From contig PIVM01000009.1 of the NCBI GenBank assembly GCA_003353945.1, forward strand, positions 17,485-81,484: 64,000 nucleotides of DNA, in the 5' to 3' direction. This document shows positions 1 through 12,000 of the stretch, piece by piece (positions within the stretch are counted from its first letter, which is position 1; each line of letters begins with the position of its first letter). The notes under the pieces are model-generated. The model made no database searches. It saw only the letters and a list, made by a program, of their open reading frames with translations, and was not told where the DNA came from. The position numbers were made by a program, and so were the translations under genes. The stretch is from Gammaproteobacteria bacterium (GTDB lineage: Bacteria; Pseudomonadota; Gammaproteobacteria; Pseudomonadales; PIVM01).

Positions 1-3000
1 AGAAACCATAAGCGTTGTTGAGCATAGGTGACCGGTAATTGTTGATCTCGTGGAGCACGTTCTAAGGGGGGTAATACAAGTTCGGCCCGGCCAGACTTGT
101 TGTCGATTAGCGCTCCAATTTGAGCGATGGTGGTACTTTCAAACAAATCGCGCAATGCTAGGTCGATATTAAATAGCTGGCGGATGCGGCCTGCAATTTG
201 TGTTGCAGTCAGTGAATGTCCGCCGAGATCAAAGAAACTGTCATGTATGCCGATTTGCTCCAGTCCCAACACTTCAGACCAGATGAGGGCGAGTTTTTCT
301 TCCGTCTCGGTTCTGGGTGCCACATAGTCTGCCCCCGCGCCGCCACCGATATCGGGTAGGGCTTCCCGGTCGATTTTTCCGTTAGGTGTCAGCGGCCATT
401 CGCTAAGACCGAGCAGTGCCTGTGGAATCATATAGTCCGGCAGATAGTCCGCCAGTTGTGAGCGCCAGTCAGCGGGAGCCTGATCACCCTCGATCAGCGT
501 CATATAGGCAATCAGCGTATCGTCTTTGACCAGCGCCAGGGCGTCACTGACATTATCCTGTTGTCGCAGTGCGTATTCGATTTCACCTAGCTCAATGCGC
601 AAACCACGCAGTTTAACCTGAAAGTCGATACGTCCGATAAACTCCAGATTGCCATCTTCGAGTTGCCTGACCATATCGCCGGTTCGATACAGTTTTCCGG
701 TGGCCTTGTCTTTGCCGAACGCAAAGGGATAGTCAATAAAGGCTTCTTTTGTCAGCTCTGGTTTACCAAAATACCCAAAACCAACGCTCTCACCACCGAC
801 CAGCAATTCGCCGGGTACGCCGGGTGGTACCAAATGGTTTTCATGGTCAACAACGTATAGCGAAACACCCACGTTGGCTTTACCAATGGGAATCGGTTGG
901 TTGATAAACTGATCGGGTTGTTCCACTCGATAATAACTGGAAATATCGGTACATTCCGTTGGACCGTACATATTCACAATCTGGCCAATGCATTTATCTG
1001 ACTGCAGCCAGGGTAGTAGTTTTTCCATACGGATGGGTTCGCCGCCAAACAATGCCAGTCGCAGGGTGGCCAGCTCGTCATATCCTTCAAAATTATCTAT
1101 CAAGGGATAAAAGGCACTGGGTGCACTGTTAAGCAAGGTCACCGAATGCTGTGCAATTGTTTGTCGAATCAGCTGATCATCGTAGCCGTCACTTTCTGGA
1201 AATACCACGGCGCCACCCACGGTAAGGGCGGCAAAGAGATTTTTCTGTGTTAGGTCAAAGCCAATGGCGCTGATAATCAATGAGCGGTCTTTTTCTGTGA
1301 TATTGAATTCGCGGCAATACCACTGCAGCAAATTCACCTCACCGCGCTGTTTCACACCGGCACCCTTGGGGCGACCGGTAGAGCCTGAGGTGTAGATGAG
1401 GTATAGCATATTATCCAGGCCGATATCCACTGCCGGATTGCTGCTGGAGTAGTTTTCAATCCCGGACCACAGGCTCTGCTCGCTTTGATCCAGATAAAAG
1501 GTATTGTCATGTTCCGGTAAGCGTTCGCTTAGACACGCCTCACTCAGCAGAACTTTAACACGGGCATCGCTCAGCATGTAGGCGAGACGCTCACGTGGAT
1601 AGTTCGCATCCATGGGAATATAAATCGCGCCGGTTTTAATAGTGGCTAGCAATGCCACCATAAAATCAATGCCAGCACTCATGCACAGGCCAACGGCCGT
1701 GCCGCGACCGACTTGTAGTTCTTCGATGAGATAATTAGCAAGTTTGTTGGCGCGTTGATTTAATTCGATATAGCTTAATTGATGAGTGCCGGCGATGACG
1801 GCGATATTATTCGGTGTGCGTTCAATCTGTGCTTCGATCAGCGCTATCACCGAATTGGCAGAGTAGCTGCTTGTCGTCGGTGCGGGCAGCAGCTCAACGG
1901 TTTCGCGAGGAAAAACAAACGTCAGGTCACCGAGTGTCTCTACGCCTTTGTCAATAATCTGTCGGCTCAGTGACAGCAAGCGGTCAATAAACTGGTAGTC
2001 ATCAAATACGTTGTCGGAATAACCGAGAATTAAATCGAGTCCTTTTTCCGATTGCTGACCGATAAAATTAATGCAGTCCTGCATACGCGGAATAATTAAT
2101 TTACCCGGTGCCAGTGTGCCTGCAATTTCAAACGCTGTACTTAGGCCATAGAAGTTGTAGATCACCTGGGCGCGACCTGAACCCAATGCCTGGCGCTGAG
2201 CGGAATTGGACAGGTTTTCATAGGCTTCGCTATTTGCTCGGTAGTTGCTGACATAGTGCAACAGCTCATCGATAGAGCCAGAAGCCTGCAAAATGTCGGC
2301 AGTGGCAATAAAAGGGGTTCCTTGAAAATAACAACCCAGTGTCAACACATGGCCCTTGGGGCGACCCGTGAGGATTTCATTAAAATAGAAGCCTTCGTGG
2401 TTGTTGCAATACACTTTTAACATCAGGCAATAAAGTGCCTTGAAATATAAACCCGGAGTTGTGCGTTTTTTAAGGCAGAATTTTTTGATAGAGGTCCAGT
2501 GAGCGTCGTCAACATGGCGTTCAAGTTGAATGTATTGACCGGGGCCAGCCGCTTTGCTTGCCGGCACGAAGGGGCTGAGGGGTTCAACTTGCAGTGCTTG
2601 TTCAGACCAGAATTGCTGTACATCCCGGCTATCAAAATGATGGCGATTGAAATCGATATACTTGGCAAATGCATCGTTATTAGACGGTTCTTGCTGCAAG
2701 GTATTCAGGTCCGTGCCTTTTAACAGTTCCTGATAAATTTCAGCGATTTTATAGTTGATACTGGCCACCGCGATACCATCGCACAGCGCATGATTGGCGC
2801 AGGTGAGAATGCCGATGTGGTCATCAGAATAGGGAAACAACTTGATTCTGAACAATGCTTCGTTGTGCTGGTAAGGTTGATAGACCAGGGCTTCAAGCTG
2901 TTGACGGAAGGCATCACTGTCAGGTGGGCCCGCGGGGGGCAATGTTTCTGCGATGACCCGACTGTTGGGGTGCTCGGCTTTGATAACCGCTTGGTATGCG

Positions 3001-6000
3001 ACATCCAGCCAAGGCGTTTCGTTGCCAATAAAACGACTTCGTAAAACCGGTTCATGACTGACAACATGGTCAAGTGCTTGCTGCCAAAGATCGATTCGAA
3101 AAGGCGCGTGCAAATCAATGGTGACGCCGAGGTAGTTGCGCTGATTGTCCGGGTTGATGATGCCATCCAGGAAAAGATCCTGTTGCATGGCGGTCATCGG
3201 AAGCAATGTTTCAAATTGCTGTCTGTCCAGTGCAAGTAACTGAAACAGCGAATCAGTTGGGCAAATCGGCACGGCATTAATCGGGCGATCAACATCCTGT
3301 AGCATGTGTTGCAACAGTTGCTGAAAGTGTTCAGCCATTTGTGCCGGGGTGGTCGCATCAAACAGGTCGGAGGCATACTCTATAGAGGCCAGGATCTCCT
3401 GTTCACTTTCATTGAAGGTCCAGATCATGTCGTATTTGGCGGTGACTTCATCTGATTCGAGCAACTCAATGCTTAATTCTTCAGATACAACCCGGTTCTG
3501 TGATCCCATCTCGGGCTGATAATTAAAGCCGACCTGGGCAATTGGATTGTAGGCTGCGCTACGCTCGACACCGAGTGCATCGACCACTTGTTCTGCTGGC
3601 AACTCCTGGTGATTAAACGCTCCCAATACGCCGTTTTTGACATCATCAATTAACTGCGACACGGTGGGATTGTCCGATAAATCGGTTCTGACGATCAGTG
3701 AGTTAACAAAAAAGCCGATCAGTCCTTCGAGCGCGCGTTGATTACGCCCGGCGATAGGAATGCCAACACAGATATCACGTTGGCTCGCATAACGTGATAG
3801 CAATAACTGGTAGGCCGACAGCATGGTCATAAAGGGTGTTATATTATGCGTTTTGCTGAAGTCGCGAATCATACCCATCAGTTCTGCGCCAATGCTAAAA
3901 CGATGGTAGGCGCCGCGACCGGACTGGGTGGCCGGACGGGGGCGATCTGTCGGCAGGTTGAGCAGTTTTGGCGCACCGCGCAATGTGTCTAACCAGTACT
4001 GTAATTGTTCTTCGAGTATCTCACCCTGCAATACATGATGCTGCCAATAGGCGTAATCGGCGTATTGCACTGGCAGGGGCGCTAGCAATGCCGCTTGTCT
4101 GCTTTTAGCTGCCTGATAGAAGGCAGACAAATCAGAAAGCATCACGCCCAGAGACCAGGCATCTGAAATAATATGATGCATATTGACCAGCAGCAGATAC
4201 TCTTTGTCGGCCGTTTTATACAAGGAGGTTGTTAATAGTGGTGCCTGGGATAAATCAAAGGCACTGGATGCCATTTCAGTACTTAATCGGGTTACCTCTT
4301 GATCGCGTTCCTCACCGGCTAGGTGGATCAGGTCTTCAACTGGCAAATCCCAGCTATCCAGGGAGTGGATTTCTTGTTGGGTTTCCCCGGCTTCGTTTTG
4401 TATAAACGAAGTGCGTAATATTTCATGACGCATCGCCAATTGTGCAAAGGCGTGTCGAAGCGCATCGCTGTCCAGTTCACCCGTTATTCGCAATGCGGCT
4501 GGCATATTATAGGCAGCACTTTGCGGGTCGAGTTGTTGGAAAAACCACAGACGTTGCTGATTAAAGGATAGAGGCAATACCTGATTGCGATTGACTGGCT
4601 TGATGGCAGGTATCGATAAACCTTTATGCTCCTGCGTTTCAATGGCTGCAGCCAGTCCTTCAACAGTGGGTGCTTCAAATAATACCTTGAGTGGAATATC
4701 GAGTTGAAACTGTTCGCGCAGGCGAGCGATGACTTGAGTGGCCAGCAGTGAGTGACCGCCGAGTTCGAAAAAATTATCCGTGGCGCCAACCTGGCCTATC
4801 CCAATGATCGTGGCCCAGATGGAGGCGATGGCGCTTTCTGTTTCATTGCGCGGTTCAATATATTCGCTACGTTTTTGTTGACTTTGATCGGGTTTGGGCA
4901 AGGCCTTCCTGTCGACCTTACCGTTGGGTGTTAAGGGCATGGCGTCGAGGAAAAGAAAAACACCCGGGACCATATAGTCGGGAAGCGATTGACGCAGGTG
5001 CTCCTGCAGCACTTCTGCACTGACTGCCTCATCGTGAGAAACGACATAGCCGACCAGAATGGCGTTGTCATCATCACCTTTGCTGGTATGCACCACGCCT
5101 TCACGCACAGCGGGGTGTTTGTTCAATACGGTTTCAATTTCACCAAGTTCGATACGATAGCCGCGCACTTTGACCTGATTGTCAATGCGTCCCTGGCATT
5201 CGAGTCGTCCGTCAGACAGATAGCGAGCCATATCGCCTGTGCGATAAATACGCTCGCTATCGGTGGGATCGAGTTCGCGGAAGGGACTGTCAATAAAGGC
5301 GGCACTGGTTAAATCATCACGTCCGAGATAACCAAAGGCAACGCCGTCACCGCCAATCCACAATTCACCGCTTACCCCGATGGGCACGGGCTGATGATGG
5401 CTGTCGAGAATAAACAGAGAAGTATTGGCAATGGCTGTGCCGATCGAGACATTGTTGCCGGCTATCGGTCCGGGTAAATGATACACCGTGCTCCACACGG
5501 TGGTTTCTGTGGGGCCGTACATATTGTAAAGATCAACGCCACGATCGATCAATTCATTGGCCAGACGTGGTGGCAGTGGTTCGCCACCACATAAGCCCTT
5601 CAATGACCGTGAGGTGCGCCAATCACTGTTGACCAGCATATGCCAGGTGGCCGGTGTGGCCTGTAGCACACTGATGTGTTGTTCATTCAATAATGTCGTC
5701 AGTGCTTGGTGATCCATCGCATCCATACGGCTGGCGATGACCACCTTGCCGCCCAGCAGCAGCGGCAGAAACAGTTCCAGTCCGGCAATATCAAAGGACA
5801 GCGTGGTGACTGCCAACAAGATATCGTGCTGGTCCATTGCCAGACTCTCTTTCATGGCATAGAGAAAATTGACAAAAGCCTGTTGAGGTATGGCAACACC
5901 CTTGGGTTTGCCAGTAGAGCCGGAGGTGTAGATGGTATAGGCCATCGGTTGCTCAGCTTCTGGTCTGATACTGAGATTGCCGCGCTCTTGCTTGGCAATG

Positions 6001-9000
6001 GCCGGCGCTTCGCTATCGACACAGATCAGTGTCACGCCCTCTTTGGGCAAGCGGTCCAACAGCGATTGCTGTGTGATCAGGACCGCCAATTGTGCACTTT
6101 CGATAACGTATTCGGTTCGCTCCTGCGGGTACTCAGGATCAATGGGGACATAGGCGCAACCACTTTTCAGTACAGCCAGAAGCGCAATTACCATTTCGTT
6201 AGAGCGTTCAAGGCAGACCCCAATCAGGCGGTCTGTGTGTTCGTGGTGATTACGCAAGTGCCTTGCCAGTTGGTTGGCCGCTGTATTGAGTTCGGCATAA
6301 GACATGGTTTGACCAGCAAAGCTGATGGCAGCCGCGTTGGCGTTAAGTTCTGCCTGCTCTTCGATAAGTTCATGCAGTAATTTTTGTCGTGGGTAATCCG
6401 CCAGGGTCTGGTTCCAGTCGAACAGTTGTTGTCGAATCTCTGCTTCCGGCAACAATGGCAGTGTGGCGATGGATTGCTCAGGGTTGTTGACGATGCTTTG
6501 TAGCAAACGTTGGAAGTGGTCCACCATGCGCTGTATGGTTTGGCGTTCAAACAGTGTGGTACGGTATTCCAGTACACAGTTCAGACCGTCATCTGATTCG
6601 GTAATGGATAGGGTTAGATCGAACTTGGCATTGGTGACATTGTCCTCATCAGTATCAGCGCCAAGCAGGGGTGAAACCTGCAGATCTCCCATGTCGACAT
6701 CATCGATATCCGCTTGTGTACTGGCATCGCCCAGATTCTGCAGCATGAACATCACTTGAAAAAGCGGTGTATGACTGAGTGAACGCGGCACATTCAGTTC
6801 ATCGACCAGTCGCTCGAAAGAAACGTCCTGATTTTGATAGGCGGTCAATGTCGTTTGTTTTACCTTTTCAAGCAGAGTGTTGAAACTCTGCTCCGGGTCG
6901 ATAAAGCTGCGCAATACCAGGGTATTAACAAAAAATCCGATAATGGATTCGAGTTCGTGGCGGGTTCGGTTGGCGATGGGACTGCCAACCGTAATATCGT
7001 CCTGTCCGCTGTAGCGATGCAATAAAATCTGAAAGGCGCTCAGTAACGTCATAAACAAGGTGACGCCGCGTTGTTGACTTAAACTCAACAGCTTGCCGTG
7101 CAAATCAGCGTTTATGCTGAAGTGCAGCAGGCGACCCTGTGGATCCAGCACGGCCGCACGCGAAAGATCGCTGGGCAATTCCAGCAAGGGCACATTATTG
7201 AGTTGTTCGCGCCAGTATTGAATCTGTTGCTCCAGCACATCGCCCTGTAACCACTGGCGCTGCCAAAGTGCAAAGTCGGCATATTGCACAGCCAGTTCCG
7301 GCAGGGGTGATGATTGGCCATGACAGTGCGCCTGGTACAGCATCATCATTTCGCGCAGCATGATATTGACGGACCAACCATCGGAAATGATGTGATGCAT
7401 GTTAATCATCAAGACATATTCGGGTTCGTCCTGCAGGCTTAAACGCCACAGCTCTGCCTTGAACAAGGGGCCTTGTTCAAGGTTAAACGATGACATCATA
7501 AAATTGATGGCGCGCTGTTGCAGGGCAACTTCGTCATCGTGAATATCAAAGCAGGCGAGCTGGCAGAAATCAGCCTCATGAATGCGTTGATGAGGCTGGT
7601 CATTGTGAACTGCAAAGGTGGTGCGCAGTGTTTCATGTCTCGCAACAATATCAGCAAAGGCCTGTTGCATTGCCTCAACCTGCAGATTACCCGATAGGCG
7701 CAGAGCAAACGGGATATTGTACATCGGGCTGCCTGGATCAATCTGATCAATGATCCACAGGCGTTGCTGGGCGTAAGAGAGCTGCAGGTCTTCTGCGGCA
7801 ATGCTGTTTCTGTCAACGGCGGTGACTGCTGGCAATTGCCGTTGATGACCGCCCTCCAATAAGCGTTGTGCCAGTGATGCAATAGTCGCCGTTTCAAAAA
7901 ACTCTCTGATCGGCAGATCGATATCCAGTGCGTCGCGGATGCGAGCTACAACCCGGGTTGCCAATAAGGAGTGTCCACCCAAATGGAAAAAGTTATCGTG
8001 AACGCCCACCTTGTCAACGGCCAGGATGTCCTGCCAGATTGACGCCAGTGTTTGTTCAGTGTCGGTTCTGGGGGCGACATATTGTACACCTCCGCTGGCG
8101 TCAAAGTCCGGTGCTGGCAGTGCAGTACGATCGATTTTGCCATTGGGCGTCAGTGGCCATTCAGACAAGCCGATCACTGCCTGAGGTACCATATATTCGG
8201 GTAGATAATCGCCCAATTGAGTGCGCCAGTCTGCGGGTGTTTCTTTGCCTTCTGACAAGGTGATATAGGCGAGCAGTTTTTCACTAATGACCATTGCCAG
8301 CGCGTCGGTCACACCTTCGAGTTGACGCAGGGCATATTCAATTTCACCCAGCTCGATACGCAGTCCACGCAGTTTGACCTGAAAATCAATGCGGCCAATA
8401 AATTCCAGATTGGCATCGGAAAGTTGATGCACTAGATCGCCAGTTAAGTAGAGCTTGCCGTCACCAAAAGGATTATCAATAAACGCTTTTTCGGTCAGCT
8501 CCGGTTTATCCAGATAGCCACAGCCGACACCTTCGCCACCGATAGCCAATTCTCCTGGTGCACCGGGAGGTGCCAGTTCCCAGTCCTGATCCAGCACATA
8601 TAGCTGCACGCCGTCATTGGCTTTGCCAATCGGAATCGGGCGATGAACAAATGCATCCGGTTGTACCACCCGATAGAAGGTGGCAATGTCTGTGCACTCG
8701 GTTGGTCCATACATATTGACTAACCGGCCGACACAGGTTTTGTCTTCCAGCCAGGGTAATAATTTTTCAATGCGGATGGATTCGCCGCCAAACAGGACTA
8801 GACGCAAAGACTTGAACTGAGCAAAATCCTTGGCGTTTTCAACTAAGGGGTAGAAGGCACTGGGTGCGCTGTTGATCAACGTGACCTGATGCTGGTCGAT
8901 GGTTTCCCGAATAAGCTGGTCATCATAATTATCGTCTGCAGGAAATACGACAGCGGCGCCAGCGGTCAGCGGTGCAAACAGATTTTTCTGGGTAAGGTCA

Positions 9001-12000
9001 AAACCAATGGCGCTGATGATCAGTGCCCGGTCATGGCTTTCAAATGCAAACTCACGTGTATACCATTGCAGCAGGTTAAGCTCGCCACGTTGTTTGACAA
9101 CGGCACCTTTTGGACGTCCAGTGGAACCCGAGGTGTAAATCATATAAAGCGGATCATCCAGTTTTATATCAGCGTCTGGATTGTTTGTCGGGTTGTTTGT
9201 AATGCCAGGCCAGATGCTCTGCTCACCCTGATCAACATAAATTGTTGCAGCGTGCTCCGGTAGTCGATCCTGCAAACAGGATTCGGTCAGCAATACACGG
9301 GCGCCGGAATCCGAGAGCATATAAGCGAGGCGCTCACGTGGATAGTTGGCATCCATGGGAATATAGGTGGCGCCGGTTTTGACTGTCGCCAGCAGAGCCA
9401 CCATGAAATCAATGCCCGCAGACAGGCAGATGCCCACTGATGAGTCACTGCCAACTTGCTGCTGTGTTATTAAATAATGTGCAAGTTGGTTGGCGCGCTG
9501 GTTGAGTTCGTCGTAGCTGAGCTGTTGGTCGCCAGCAATGACGGCAATATGTTCCGGCGTCCGTTCAATCTGTTGCTCGATCAAGGCTTTAACTGAAGAC
9601 GTACTGTATTGTATGTCAGTTTGTCTGACTTGTGTGAGTAGCGCGTCACGTTCATCGGGCAGTGTCAGCAATAAATCGCCAATCTTTTCAGCGCCAGCCA
9701 ATACCTGCTGACTTAAACTGTTCAGGCGTTCCAGAAAATTAAGCTCGTCGAAAGCATGGGTGGGGAAATGAAAATGTGCGTATAGCTGCGGTCCTATCTT
9801 TTCAATGATCAGCTGAACCTGGTTGTCCACTTCGATGGGGCCGCGTACTTTCAGTTCAACCTGTTGATCATCAAAATCCACTAAATTATCGAAGGCGTAA
9901 TAATTATAAATAAAACCGAGCGGTTCCTGCGCTGCTAATTGACGTTGAGCGATCAGGGAGATCTGTGAGTAAGCCTTAATTTCTTGAACATAACTGATGG
10001 TATGGTCAAACAGATCCTGTAATGTTGCGGACTTGTCAAACAGTGCATGTTTGAAAATAAAAGGTACTAGTCGATGATAGCACCCCGTGGTTTCTTCATG
10101 ACCTTTGGGGCGTCCTGCCAGCGTGTCACGTAACTGAAAGTCTGCTTCAGAGCGGCAGTACTTGTGAATCAGAATGCCGAACAGTGCTTTGAAATAACGC
10201 GGTACCGAAAGATTGTGCTGCTGGCAATAGTCGCTGATTGACTGCAAATGTGCAGAATCAATTTGAAAATGACGGCTGCCAAATTGTCCTGCCGTTTTTG
10301 TTGACAGGGGTGCCGCATAACTTAAAGGTTCAACTGTGGAGAACTGTTCACGCCAAAAAGCAAGGCTTCCTGCGGTATCAAACTGCTGGCGGGATAACTC
10401 AACATACTTATCGAAACGGTTTTCGATAAACTGTTCCGGTTGTTGGCGGCAGCGCGCCAGATAATTGTCCATAATCTGCTTTAAACAAGAGGACAGGGTC
10501 GTGCCGTCAAACAGAGTATGGTTGGTGATTAATACTAGCACCCATTGCTGTGGTGCCCGTTTAATTAATTCAAATCGATAGAGCTTGTTACTGTGTATGT
10601 CATAGGTGCAATATATTATGTCATCAATGTGCTCGCGCATCGCATCATCCGGTAGATTGCGATCACTGAGATCGTTTACCGTAAATTGAATATCACGTTG
10701 CTGATAAACAGCCATGTATGCGACATCACCATAGGCTGCTGTACAGGGCACAAAACTGGTTCGCAAGGTTTGTGTGTGGTCGATCAGTGACTGGATAGTG
10801 TCTTTCATTAATTGCGTGTCAATATTGCAATTAAACTGTATAGACTGACCCAGGCTGTTCATTTTAGTGTCGGGATTAATAACTTGGGCCAGGTATATAT
10901 CCTTGATGGTTGCCGTTAATGGCCAGATTTCTTCTACTTGATCTGGACATAGATTCAAAGCAGCATAGAGTTCGTCGCCCTCAAGCAAATTAATGGTGTC
11001 AATATACTGCTGCGGGTTGGCCACCATTTTTTCAAGCAGCAGAACGAAATGGCGCGAGAGTTGTTCTATGGTTGTTTTGTCATACAGGTCAGTTTTATAT
11101 TCAATTAACATGTCCAGCCCGCCTTCCCTTTCGGTGGCAAACAGGATCATTTCGTATTTAGCAGTATGGCTTTCAGTACTCACCGCTTGCAGGGTCAGGT
11201 TACCAAACTGTTGAGGATCGGTGTTAGTGCTGCTAAGCGTATTTTGCAGAGTGAAGCCAACCTGGGCCAGTGGTGGGTAGGCGGGATGCCGCTCGATTTT
11301 TAGCTGATCAAGAATCATTTCTTGCGGAATATCTGAGTGATTAAAACACTCCAGAGCTGATTCGCGCACACGCTGAATCAGCTCAGTAACACGGCAGTTG
11401 CCGGAAAGATCACTGCGCAAGCACATCACATTAATAAAAAAACCGAGCAGATCAGCAGTGCCTTGACGGTCACGACCGGCATGTGGGATGGCGACACAGA
11501 TATCATCCTGTCCGCTATAGCGGGCCAGTAATAATTGGTAAGCTGTCAACAGAGTCATAAACAGCGAAGCGTTCTGCTGATTGGCGAGCTGTTTGATTTT
11601 TTCTGTCAGTGATGCGTTGATAGTAAAGCTGTGAATATCACCGGCAAAGGTTTGTTGTTCAGGTCTGGGCCGGTCAGTGGGAAAGGCCGACAGCTTGGGA
11701 GGCTGTTTAAGCTTCTTGTTCCAATATGCCAATTGTTGTTTGGCTTCATCCGATTCCAGCCACTGTCGTTGCCAGGAGGAAAAATCAATGTATTGGATGG
11801 GCAACTCTGCCAACTGTGGAGGCAAACCAGCACTTAGGCTGGCGTAGATGGTGGTAAATTCCTTTAGCAGAATATCCATCGACCAGCCATCGGCTACAAT
11901 ATGGTGGGTGGTGACCAATAAGAGGTGATCGTTGTCCGCCAGTTTGATGAGCCGTGCGCGAATTAAGGGGGCTTTTGTCAAATCAAAGGATTGGGATGCT

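Noticed and set aside
5706-6380. 224-codon plus-strand open frame inside the giant NRPS
   Set aside because: It is antisense to a well-conserved Gly-type A domain and has no protein-like features; a shadow frame. The same holds for the other long antisense frames in the NRPS genes.
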